Below the pieces are notes generated by a model. It had not been told where the DNA came from. It made no database searches and saw only the letters and a list, made by a program, of their open reading frames with translations. A DNA stretch of 10,479 bases from an uncultured Bacilli bacterium (GTDB taxonomy: Bacteria > Bacillota_I > Bacilli_A > RF39 > UBA660): positions 1 to 10,479 of the forward strand of contig CANPYU010000030.1 of the NCBI GenBank assembly GCA_947588665.1, written 5' to 3'. Position numbers and translations under genes: made by a program. This document shows positions 1 through 5,549 of this stretch, piece after piece. The first letter of the stretch is position 1. Every line of letters starts with the position of its first letter.

Positions 1-461
1 CCTGAACCCGTTGAACCAATAACTAAATTATGATATTCTCCATTATCTACCCATATTTCTTTTCCGTTATTAATTAAAGGAATACCCGCAGCACTAAGAG
101 TCTCAGCCTTTGGATCTACTTTAGCCATACCAGCATCATTTTTAATTTCTTTTTCAGTACTCCATCTAGCATATCCACTTTCTGTCTTATCCCCTAATTT
201 TATTCCTATACCTTTACCCTTTTCTTTATTAAATACATAAGATGAAACACTACTAAAAATAATAACTAAAGATACAAAAAACATAAATAAAGTTAAAACA
301 ATATAATCTTTTGTAAAAGCTTTAAATGGGATTAAACCAGCAAACTCTCCCTCATTCAAAAAAGACGAAAAATTTAAAACTGCTATTGCACATAAATAAA
401 GAAGTAAAACACAATACAAACAAAAAATCAAAAAATCTTTTGGTGTTATCTTAAATTTCAT
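1..461 (-). CDS. VirD4/TraG-like type IV secretion coupling protein, N-terminal part (cut by window edge)
   Basis: Coupling proteins are inner-membrane ATPases that bring the relaxase-DNA complex to a conjugative type IV secretion channel. The visible 153 residues show two hydrophobic membrane segments (about 9-30 and 54-75). These are followed by GYARWSTEKEIKN (about 98-110), close to the G-x-ARW-A-x-x-x-E-I signature of VirD4/TraG proteins, and by EYHNLVIGSTGSG at the window edge, which is the start of Walker A. The ATG at 461 is preceded by a strong SD (GGGGAGG, 7 nt away). A likely promoter lies just upstream: -10 TATAAT at 491-496 and -35-like TTTACT at 513-518, spacing 16. The ATPase domain lies outside the window, so intactness cannot be judged. 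The family call is fairly safe; membership of an integrative conjugative element is inference from this gene alone. Confidence 0.82.
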   Translation of the reverse strand, partial: MKFKITPKDFLIFCLYCVLLLYLCAIAVLNFSSFLNEGEFAGLIPFKAFTKDYIVLTLFMFFVSLVIIFSSVSSYVFNKEKGKGIGIKLGDKTESGYARWSTEKEIKNDAGMAKVDPKAETLSAAGIPLINNGKEIWVDNGEYHNLVIGSTGS

Positions 462-490
462 AAATATTCCTCCCCAGCAAAGTTATATGT

Positions 491-518
491 ATTATACTAC
501 AAATTAATAAAAAGTAAA
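491..518 (-). promoter_or_regulatory. Probable promoter of the coupling-protein gene
   Basis: On the minus strand, TTTACT (513-518) and TATAAT (491-496) are separated by 16 nt. Transcription would start near 484, about 23 nt before the ATG at 461. It lies in the short gap after the 151-aa gene, so the coupling protein can be transcribed independently of uppS. The -10 is perfect and the -35 is weak. Confidence 0.5.
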
Positions 519-524
519 AGTTTT

Positions 525-980
525 TTAAATAATTTTATATGGATAAAAAATTCTAAAAAATAAATTATTTTTTTTATAAAATTTTTCTAAATTATAACTA
601 TTAGAATATATCTTAAAATATTTATTCAAAGTCTCATTTCTTTTATTTTTTTGATAATCAAAATTTGAAGCTAATTCATAATAATAAGCTGTATAAAACC
701 CAAACTCTGGTAATTTATATTCTTTTTTTAATTCTTCTATCTCTATTTTATATTCTCTAAATATTTTATTTATACTTTCCTCAGGTTTAATAAATATTTC
801 TTTATTATTATAATTACATATTTCTTGATCTATATCTTTATTACACTTTAATGCTTCAAAATCATGATTAAAAAATAAAATTAAACTTACTAAAATAAAA
901 ATTATACTAACTAAAAGCATTAAAAACAAAGATAATATAAATCTATGTCTATCAAAAAAACTAACTATCTTTCTTATCAT
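525..980 (-). CDS. Unknown single-pass membrane protein, 151 aa
   Basis: I do not recognise a family. The protein has a basic start (MIRKIVSFFDRHR), one strong hydrophobic segment at about residues 14-37, and a charged Lys/Glu/Tyr/Asn-rich domain. By the positive-inside rule that domain would face outside. Two cysteines soon after the membrane segment (C46, C55) could form a disulfide. The ATG at 980 lies inside the end of uppS, a 20-nt overlap, with a weak SD-like GGCGG 5 nt before it, so translation is probably coupled to uppS. In many Bacillota uppS is followed by cdsA; this protein has no cdsA features. Whether it belongs with uppS or with the conjugation gene downstream cannot be told. 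The coding call rests on the overlap, the length and the coherent membrane topology. Confidence 0.65.
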   Translation of the reverse strand: MIRKIVSFFDRHRFILSLFLMLLVSIIFILVSLILFFNHDFEALKCNKDIDQEICNYNNKEIFIKPEESINKIFREYKIEIEELKKEYKLPEFGFYTAYYYELASNFDYQKNKRNETLNKYFKIYSNSYNLEKFYKKNNLFFRIFYPYKII

Positions 981-1671
981 TTATACCGCCAAATCTTCTA
1001 TCTCTATTTTGATACATAAATAATGCCTTATTAAATTCTGATTTATCAAAATCTGGAAAATAAGTATTTGTAAAATAAAACTCACTATAACTCATTTGAT
1101 ATAACATAAAATTACTAACTCGCACCTCTCCCCCTGTTCTAATAAGTAAATCTATTGGAGGAAGTTCATGATATAAATATTTATAAAAATCTTCTCTTTT
1201 AAAAGAACTAATATCTAAACCATTATTTATATCTTTTGCAAGTTTTATAGCTCCATCAATAATTTCCTCTTGTCCTCCATAATTAAGGCAAATATTAAGA
1301 GTTCCCCGTGTATTATCTTTAGTTTTTTCTTCAATGTTATTAATTGCCTCTATTACATCGCATCTTAAAGGTTTCTTTCGCCCTGAAACTACTACTTTAA
1401 TTCCATTTTTAGCTAATTTATCAAATTTAGTATTAAAATACTTAATAATTAAATTCATTAAATAATCTACTTCTTTTTGACTTCTTTTAAAATTATCAGT
1501 TGAAAAAGCATAGACACTTAAAACTTTAACTCCCATATTAATCGCATGTATAGCGAGCTTCTCTAAAGTTTTACTACCCTCTAAATGTCCAGCACTTCTT
1601 TCTTTTCCTCTTTTAGTTGCCCATCTTCCATTACCATCCATAATTATAGCCACATGATTTGGTACATTCAT
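961..1671 (-). CDS. uppS: Isoprenyl transferase: undecaprenyl-diphosphate synthase
   Basis: UppS makes the C55 lipid carrier of cell-wall synthesis by cis-condensing isopentenyl diphosphates onto farnesyl diphosphate. It acts in the cytosol at the membrane face. All family hallmarks are present: HVAIIMDGNGRWA with the catalytic Asp at D12, RSAGH at 25-29, YAFSTDNFKRS at 54-64, the diphosphate-binding RTGGEVRVSNF (R178, R184), YSEFYFT with the Mg-binding Glu E197, and the terminal RDRRFGG. At 236 aa it is full length, slightly shorter than the common ~250. The ATG at 1671 follows the SD GGTGA by 4 nt. An extended -10 (TGTTATAAT) lies at 1695-1703. It is divergent from tRNA-Thr and overlaps the downstream membrane gene by 20 nt. 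No truncation or missing key residue is seen. Confidence 0.97.
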   Translation of the reverse strand: MNVPNHVAIIMDGNGRWATKRGKERSAGHLEGSKTLEKLAIHAINMGVKVLSVYAFSTDNFKRSQKEVDYLMNLIIKYFNTKFDKLAKNGIKVVVSGRKKPLRCDVIEAINNIEEKTKDNTRGTLNICLNYGGQEEIIDGAIKLAKDINNGLDISSFKREDFYKYLYHELPPIDLLIRTGGEVRVSNFMLYQMSYSEFYFTNTYFPDFDKSEFNKALFMYQNRDRRFGGINDKKDS

Positions 1672-1694
1672 AATTTCACCAACTTTCCCTTAAA

Positions 1695-1703
1695 ATTATA
1701 ACA
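1695..1703 (-). promoter_or_regulatory. Extended -10 promoter of uppS
   Basis: The minus strand reads TGTTATAAT, that is a TGn extension plus a consensus -10 (TATAAT at 1695-1700). Transcription would start near 1688, about 17 nt upstream of the uppS ATG. The hexamer at the expected -35 position is a poor match, so it would depend on the extended -10. It lies beside the divergent tRNA promoter; the -10 elements are about 33 bp apart. Confidence 0.5.
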
Positions 1704-1709
1704 TAATTA

Positions 1710-1738
1710 TTGATTTATCGCTACTTTATTGCTATAAT
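1710..1738 (+). promoter_or_regulatory. Promoter of tRNA-Thr
   Basis: TTGATT (1710-1715), a 17-nt spacer and TATAAT (1733-1738), with TG one base upstream of the -10 (extended -10). Start is expected at about 1745, a couple of bases before the mature tRNA 5' end at 1747. Confidence 0.8.
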
Positions 1739-1746
1739 TTTATTAT

Positions 1747-1820
1747 GCTGATTTAGTTTAGTGGTAAAACAGATGCATGGTAAGCATCAAAGGACTGTTC
1801 AATTCAGTCATTCAGCACCA
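1747..1820 (+). tRNA. tRNA-Thr, anticodon GGT, CCA encoded
   Basis: A 74-nt cloverleaf can be drawn. The acceptor is GCTGATT/ATTCAGC; the D arm is GTTT-AGTGGTA-AAAC; the anticodon arm is GATGC-ATGGTAA-GCATC with anticodon GGT at 1779-1781, reading ACC and ACT. The variable loop is AAAG, the T arm is GACTG-TTCAATT-CAGTC, the discriminator is A and CCA is encoded. Threonine identity is supported by the anticodon and the C2-G71 pair. One oddity is a U6-U67 mismatch in the acceptor stem; all other stem positions pair. It is a single tRNA with its own promoter and terminator, divergent from uppS. Confidence 0.95.
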
Positions 1821-1831
1821 TTTTGTTATTT

Positions 1832-1857
1832 AACCTCGAATTTATCGAGGTTTTTCT
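1832..1857 (+). terminator. Rho-independent terminator of tRNA-Thr
   Basis: AACCTCGA (1832-1839), a 5-nt loop and TCGAGGTT (1845-1852) form a perfect 8-bp stem followed by a T-rich tail (TTTTTCTTATTTT from 1851). It starts 12 nt after the CCA end. Confidence 0.9.
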
Positions 1858-1974
1858 TATTTTCAATATATTTTACCTCTTATTTACCCCTTAAAATTTT
1901 TATAAGGTATAAATTATCTAAATTGTAAGTATTTTGCTTCTTCATTATTTATCTAAATTAAGCAATAATATAAC

Positions 1975-2003
1975 TTGAAAAAAAGTCCTTTTTATGATAT
2001 TAT
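1975..2003 (+). promoter_or_regulatory. Strong promoter of the plus-strand small RNA
   Basis: TTGAAA (1975-1980), a 17-nt spacer and TATTAT (1998-2003), preceded by TGA (extended -10). Transcription would start near 2010. No open reading frame with an SD follows, so the product is probably an untranslated RNA. Confidence 0.72.
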
Positions 2004-2009
2004 GAATAT

Positions 2010-2124
2010 GTCAAGGAAACTTGCATAAAATAAAAAAGGAACATTCAGTTTTGCTTAGTTGAATGTCTACCCAAAATAAATCGTTTAGGCACTTATTCTA
2101 GCGAATGAGTGTCATTTCTTTATT
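2010..2124 (+). ncRNA. Predicted small antisense RNA (antitoxin-like)
   Basis: An RNA of about 115 nt is bounded by the promoter at 1975-2003 and a hairpin at 2088-2113 (GGCACTTATTC / GAATGAGTGTC, 11 bp with two G-U pairs, loop TAGC) followed by the U-rich ATTTCTTTATT. It has three local structures: CAAG-GAAA-CTTG near the 5' end, ACATTCAG/TTGAATGT (2041-2066), and the terminator hairpin. It is transcribed against the minus-strand peptide mRNA and overlaps its last codons and its whole 3' untranslated region. This is the convergent layout known for type I toxin-antitoxin loci such as fst/par of Enterococcus. The terminator hairpin is continuous only in plus-strand RNA; the minus strand would have A-C mismatches. 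The RNA is predicted, not demonstrated. Confidence 0.55.
2027..2066 (-). terminator. Terminator of the membrane-peptide mRNA
   Basis: On the minus strand ACATTCA (2066-2060), a 12-nt loop and TGAATGT (2047-2041) are followed by TCC and TTTTTTATTTT (2037-2027). This would end the toxin-like mRNA at about 2030, giving about 235 nt from the start near 2265. The same arm also takes part in the long-range pairing with the 5' untranslated region. Confidence 0.6.
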
Positions 2125-2249
2125 ACTACTATCAAAATGATTAGGAGAAATAAAATGATAGATATGAACTTTAGAACTTTTATTATAAAAGTTTTATTTT
2201 TCATTTCTTCAAACCTCCTCTCTATAAAGAGATTTGGTAGACACTCAAC
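2058..2249. repeat. 14-bp inverted repeat enclosing the small peptide gene
   Basis: GTTGAATGTCTACC (2058-2071) and GGTAGACACTCAAC (2236-2249) are inverted copies with one difference. In minus-strand RNA the difference is a G-U wobble, so all 14 positions can pair between the 5' leader and the 3' end of the peptide mRNA. In plus-strand RNA it would be an A-C mismatch. The leader arm ends 16 nt before the SD. This resembles the fold-back that keeps hok-type toxin mRNAs inactive until 3' trimming. Confidence 0.65.
2112..2204 (-). CDS. 30-aa hydrophobic membrane peptide, candidate type I toxin
   Basis: The peptide begins MKNKTFIIKVLKF, continues with an uninterrupted Ile/Leu/Phe/Val stretch (about residues 13-28) and ends in KK. 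It is one membrane-spanning helix with a basic N-terminus and basic tail. ATG is at 2204 and TGA at 2114-2112. A perfect SD AGGAGG (2219-2214) lies 9 nt upstream, inside a leader hairpin (TCTCT/AGAGA closed outside by CAAA/TTTG), so its access may be regulated. A near-consensus promoter (2271-2299) drives it, giving a leader of about 60 nt. A plus-strand RNA is transcribed toward it. Size, topology, strong signals and overlapping antisense RNA fit type I toxins such as Fst or TxpA in layout, but I see no sequence match to a named family. It could also be a harmless small membrane protein. Confidence 0.6.
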   Translation of the reverse strand: MKNKTFIIKVLKFISIILFLLIILIVVIKK

Positions 2250-2270
2250 AACTAATATTCCCTATCTCAA

Positions 2271-2299
2271 ATTATATCAAATTTTTATACTTCATTCAA
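2271..2299 (-). promoter_or_regulatory. Strong promoter of the membrane-peptide gene
   Basis: The minus strand reads TTGAAT (2299-2294), a 17-nt spacer, then TATAAT (2276-2271), with TGA before the -10 (extended -10). Start is expected near 2265. It is one of the best promoter matches in the window, although only a 30-codon gene follows. Confidence 0.78.
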
Positions 2300-2428
2300 G
2301 ATAAAGTAACACGACTTATGGGTATAAAACCTAAAATTTATAAAATATAGGATTATTTTAAACTTATCACCTCTTACTTTTTTATCTTATCACTAATAAT
2401 CTAAAAAATAATTAAATTTTTTATTTAC

Positions 2429-2457
2429 TTGCAAATAAAATGATAAAGCTTTATAAT
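2429..2457 (+). promoter_or_regulatory. Promoter of the 911-codon gene
   Basis: TTGCAA (2429-2434), a 17-nt spacer and TATAAT (2452-2457). The start near 2464 leaves a leader of only about 16 nt, which contains the SD TAGGAG (2467-2472). Between 2300 and 2428 I see nothing else that I can support. Confidence 0.7.
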
Positions 2458-2479
2458 ATAAATCTCTAGGAGTAATGTT

Positions 2480-5215
2480 ATGAATATTATCGCTTTATTA
2501 AAAAGACTAATTAAGAATCCAAATAATAATATTGATTTAATATCTTTAAATAGTTTGTTTCCTCTTCCCACTCGTGAAAATTATATAAATAATCCTGATA
2601 TGTTAAACTTAATTGATAAAGTAAAAAAAGAATATCTTGTTAAAATAAATAGTAAAAAATTTATTACCAGTTTAGATATTAATAACCAAGAATTAATTAA
2701 TAATATGCTGATGTATTTAGATATAATTTTAAATAATATTTTAAATTATGATAATAAAATAGAGAAACTAAGTCTTGAAGATAAAATAAATTACTTAATA
2801 AAAACTCGCAAACTAATTTTGTATTTAAAAACTATTAAAAACGAGTCATTTAAAGTAACAGCCAATTTAATTGCTTTGCAAGAAATACTTTTAAGTGAGA
2901 AATTTATTAGTAAAAATAAAAAGAATGCTTTAAAAAATGAAATAAATAACTTAAATAATATTTTAATTACCTACTTAATAAAAGAAAAAGCCTTAATTTT
3001 AGAAACTAGTAGTTATCTAGATAAATACTCTTACAAGCTAGAAGAAAAGGAAGAAAACAAAAGAGAAAAAATAATTGAAATTAAAAAAGATAAGCTTATA
3101 GAATATGCTAAAATAATATTAAATAAAAATATATCCTTAAGTAATAATTTAATGGATCTAGCTATTATTGAAAAAGAGTTAGAAGAATGGGTTTATAAAC
3201 ATAAAGAAGAAGGACAAAATTTAAAAAAAAGGTTAGATAATATTTGTGCTTTAGAATTCAGTTTTAATAATAAAGATAAATTAATGAAACTAATAGAACC
3301 TTTAGAAATAAAATATTGGTTATTTTATGAATATGGTAAAGACTTAATCTTAAAAGAAGATTTAAATGATTTTTATCTAATAAAGTTTAATATCTTAATT
3401 TTAAGTCCAAATGGTATCAGTGAAGTAATTATAAATAAAAAAACTAATGATTTTGAGTTTCTTTGCTATAGTAATATCATAAATAGAAAAATAGAAGATT
3501 TAGTAAAAGGAAATGGCGAATTAAATAAATCATCTGATATAGATGTCATATTAAATATTTTAAAAAAGAGCCCAGATATAATAGATATAAAAGCTATATT
3601 AAAAAGTAAATATCTCTTTAATTTATGTCTTGCCATGAATAATAAACAAGCCTTAATTAATTTTTTAAAAAACTTTAAAATAAATTATACAAAATATTAT
3701 AATTTAGATATTATTCGTAAATTACGTTCTTTTCATTTTGAAGAAAAACTTCCCCTAGAAACTATTTATCGCATAATGTTCGCATTAAATATCCAGTATG
3801 ATGCTAGACTTTATGAAATATTACAAAAAGATATTTATCCTGATAAAGATTATTACTATTTACCTGAAGGATTAAAAGAAATTATTAACTTACCAAGCTC
3901 ATCTAAATTTTTAACTAAAGAAGAAAATTTAATAATTAATAAAATATTGAATCTATCTAAAGATAAAAATATAGTTTTTCCCCATTCTTTTAAAAAATTA
4001 AATAATGGTAAGTATTTATTTGAAGCGACATTTAAAAGATTTTTTATAATAGATAATATCAAAATACCCTTTAATAATGATTTTGTAATAAATAAAAATG
4101 ATGAAAATGTAATAACTTATTATAATACAACAACAAAAGAAACAATTACTCATAATAAAAGAGCTTTCATTCAAAACAAATGGGGAAACTTTTCGGCTTA
4201 TGGAATTTTAAAATTTATTCCTGATAGAAATATGTATATAGAGCGTTATTATGATAATTTTTATAGTTTTAATCATCTTTTAAATAGAAGCTATATTGAT
4301 ATAACAACTAAATATGGTAATTTTTGTTTTTGTATTGAAGAAAACTATACTAAAATATATGATAGTCTTAATATTTCAATTTCTTTATATAATGGTCATC
4401 ATAATGAAATAATTGATAATTTAACTAACGATTTTGATTTTCAAAAATATTTAATATATCGCAATAAAATAGTTTATCATGGATGTTTTGAAGAATGGAT
4501 CTTGGGCTCTCCTAAATATAATTATCGCCATATTTGGAATTATGATAAAGCTATCTATGAAGGAAAAGAAATAGATTCTACTATTTACGCCTTTCAATCC
4601 TCAAATGGTAATTTTGGTTTCATTTTTGATGGTAAACTAAAAATTAGTGAAAACAAAAAATATCTCCCTAATTTACTTTATGAAAATACAGTATTTAAAG
4701 AATTTGAACAAAATAGTCTTGGCCTAAAAGCTTGTTTTGGTAATTATAAAGAATGTTTATTTATTTTTAAAAATGAAAATGGTTATCTTGAGTTTATTAT
4801 TAAAAAATATATTAAAGGCAAGTGGGTTAAAGAAGAAATGAAAGTTAAAGCATCAAAAGGATGGATAATTACTATTACAGATGATGAAGATATTATCAAA
4901 AAAAATATAACAAAATTTAATTTTAGCAAAGATTTAGAAAAATATATTATCGAGGAATTTACTACTTTTATAAGTAATAAATACAGTTTAGATGGTTTAT
5001 TTAAAATTTTAAATAACAGTACTTTTGATAGTTTAACTAATAGTTTAATTAATTGTAAAAGTAAAAATAATATTATTAAACAATTAGAAGCGCTTATCGA
5101 AAGTATTTCTCGAAATTTTCATATCAGTTTAGAGGAATTAATAGATAAAGAAGAAAAAGAACCTTTAAGACTAGAATTAAAAAAGAAAAAGGAAGAAAGT
5201 AGTAACTTTTATTAA
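2480..5215 (+). CDS. Large protein of unknown function, 911 aa
   Basis: I do not recognise this protein. It is rich in Asn, Ile, Lys and Tyr, with no signal peptide, no convincing membrane segment, no Walker or other nucleotide-binding motif, and no obvious catalytic signature. Residues 1 to about 270 look helical, with a highly charged, coiled-coil-like patch near 185-250 (LEEKEENKREKI...). About 450-870 looks beta-rich and aromatic, with many Tyr/Phe/Trp-Gly-Asn turns (NKWGNFSAYG, SSNGNFGFIFDG, KWVKEEMK). The C-terminus is again helical and ends in a Lys/Glu-rich tail. The ATG at 2480 has the SD AGGAG 7 nt upstream and its own promoter. It is monocistronic and plus-strand, while its protein-coding neighbours are minus-strand, and it is flanked by the two copies of a small-RNA module. 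It looks more A+T rich than the division genes. Its length and reading frame support a real gene. Confidence 0.9.
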   Translation: MNIIALLKRLIKNPNNNIDLISLNSLFPLPTRENYINNPDMLNLIDKVKKEYLVKINSKKFITSLDINNQELINNMLMYLDIILNNILNYDNKIEKLSLEDKINYLIKTRKLILYLKTIKNESFKVTANLIALQEILLSEKFISKNKKNALKNEINNLNNILITYLIKEKALILETSSYLDKYSYKLEEKEENKREKIIEIKKDKLIEYAKIILNKNISLSNNLMDLAIIEKELEEWVYKHKEEGQNLKKRLDNICALEFSFNNKDKLMKLIEPLEIKYWLFYEYGKDLILKEDLNDFYLIKFNILILSPNGISEVIINKKTNDFEFLCYSNIINRKIEDLVKGNGELNKSSDIDVILNILKKSPDIIDIKAILKSKYLFNLCLAMNNKQALINFLKNFKINYTKYYNLDIIRKLRSFHFEEKLPLETIYRIMFALNIQYDARLYEILQKDIYPDKDYYYLPEGLKEIINLPSSSKFLTKEENLIINKILNLSKDKNIVFPHSFKKLNNGKYLFEATFKRFFIIDNIKIPFNNDFVINKNDENVITYYNTTTKETITHNKRAFIQNKWGNFSAYGILKFIPDRNMYIERYYDNFYSFNHLLNRSYIDITTKYGNFCFCIEENYTKIYDSLNISISLYNGHHNEIIDNLTNDFDFQKYLIYRNKIVYHGCFEEWILGSPKYNYRHIWNYDKAIYEGKEIDSTIYAFQSSNGNFGFIFDGKLKISENKKYLPNLLYENTVFKEFEQNSLGLKACFGNYKECLFIFKNENGYLEFIIKKYIKGKWVKEEMKVKASKGWIITITDDEDIIKKNITKFNFSKDLEKYIIEEFTTFISNKYSLDGLFKILNNSTFDSLTNSLINCKSKNNIIKQLEALIESISRNFHISLEELIDKEEKEPLRLELKKKKEESSNFY

Positions 5216-5229
5216 AGTAATAAGTCCAA

Positions 5230-5259
5230 TTGAAAAAAAAGCCATTTTTATGATATTAT
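5230..5259 (+). promoter_or_regulatory. Promoter-like site in module copy 2
   Basis: TTGAAA (5230-5235), an 18-nt spacer and TATTAT (5254-5259) with TGA before the -10. It is the homologue of the promoter at 1975-2003, with one extra base in the spacer. It would transcribe a short RNA; a clear plus-strand terminator hairpin is not retained here. Confidence 0.5.
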
Positions 5260-5274
5260 AAATATGTTAAGGAA

Positions 5275-5317
5275 ATAAAATAAAAAAGGAAACATTCAGT
5301 TTAGCTTAGTTGAATAT
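5275..5317 (-). terminator. Minus-strand terminator in module copy 2
   Basis: On the minus strand ATATTCA (5317-5311) pairs with TGAATGT (5298-5292), including one U-G pair, and is followed by TTCC then TTTTTTATTTTATTT. The base that differs from copy 1 (A at 5316) keeps the pair in minus-strand RNA but breaks it in plus-strand RNA. This suggests terminator function on the minus strand is retained. It would stop leftward transcription coming from beyond 5447. Confidence 0.5.
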
Positions 5318-5446
5318 CAATCCTAAATTACTTTATGTATGACATTTAATTCTTATAAATTAGATAAATAGGAAAAAACATATGATATAATTATAAAGAA
5401 GGAAAAATATGCCAAAATTTACAAATAAAAGAAAAAAAGGATATTC

Positions 5447-5527
5447 TTAACTTTCATACAATATTCCAAATACTAGAATAAACAGGAGGATAATTATAAC
5501 AAATTGAGCTAATTCTCTTTTTGTCAT
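5447..5527 (-). CDS. Possible 26-aa single-pass membrane peptide
   Basis: The reading frame starts MTKRELAQF, continues with a run of Ile/Leu/Val/Phe (about residues 9-23) and ends in YES before TAA. The charged head and single hydrophobic helix resemble other bacterial micro-membrane proteins. It lies 33 nt downstream of the stop of the 62-aa gene, beyond the operon terminator, and upstream of the minus-strand terminator at 5275-5317. Against it: no SD is visible before the ATG, no clear promoter is seen, and A+T-rich DNA easily yields hydrophobic frames. It may be a second toxin-like peptide belonging to module copy 2, or it may be chance. Confidence 0.3.
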   Translation of the reverse strand: MTKRELAQFVIIILLFILVFGILYES

Positions 5528-5549
5528 TGTGCATAATTTTTATAAACTT

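Larger units (their letters stand above)
1974..2075 (+). repeat. Copy 1 of a duplicated promoter/small-RNA module
   Basis: This segment recurs, diverged, in the same orientation at 5229-5325. Shared parts in order are: TTGAAA -35, ATTTTTATGATATTAT-type -10 region, a segment resembling AAGGAAA, TAAAATAAAAAAGG, ACATTCAGTTT-GCTTAGTTGAAT, and a diverging end. By eye about four in five bases match. The main indel is CTTGCA-(T), present here only, which completes a small CAAG-GAAA-CTTG hairpin at the start of the predicted RNA. The 911-codon gene lies between the two copies. Confidence 0.8.
5229..5325 (+). repeat. Copy 2 of the duplicated promoter/small-RNA module (degenerate)
   Basis: This is the diverged counterpart of 1974-2075, starting 14 nt after the stop of the 911-codon gene. 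The promoter and the stem-loop region are kept, but the CTTGCA-(T) segment is missing. Fainter similarity continues to about 5400, into what corresponds to the terminator hairpin and the 3' half of the peptide gene (TAGGA-AAA... ATGATA). There, frame shifts and stops leave no intact 30-codon peptide. It looks like a decayed second locus. Confidence 0.75.

Noticed and set aside
1747..1820. tRNA-Thr 3' end as an attachment site for a conjugative element
   Set aside because: No second copy of the tRNA 3' end and no integrase gene are visible in the window, and the coupling protein lies on the far side of uppS.
1914..1959. Direct repeat TTATCTAAATT (1914-1924 and 1949-1959) upstream of the small-RNA promoter
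   Set aside because: Only 11 A+T-rich bases, not present before the module copy at 5229; chance is likely.
2058..2249. Small transposon-like element (MITE) bounded by the 14-bp inverted repeat
   Set aside because: No target-site duplication is seen at the ends, and the arms are better explained as parts of the peptide mRNA leader and terminator.
2155..2304. Plus-strand 49-aa frame beginning MIDMNFRTF with AGGAGA before its ATG
   Set aside because: It runs opposite the membrane-peptide gene; its SD is the complement of hydrophobic codons of that gene, no promoter fits, and its second half crosses the opposing promoter. It looks like chance helped by a local near-palindrome.
3856..4062. Minus-strand frame inside the 911-codon gene, and plus-strand frames inside pbpB (6136-6333) and rsmH (8512-8694)
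   Set aside because: They lack ribosome sites and promoters and lie wholly inside well-supported genes on the other strand.
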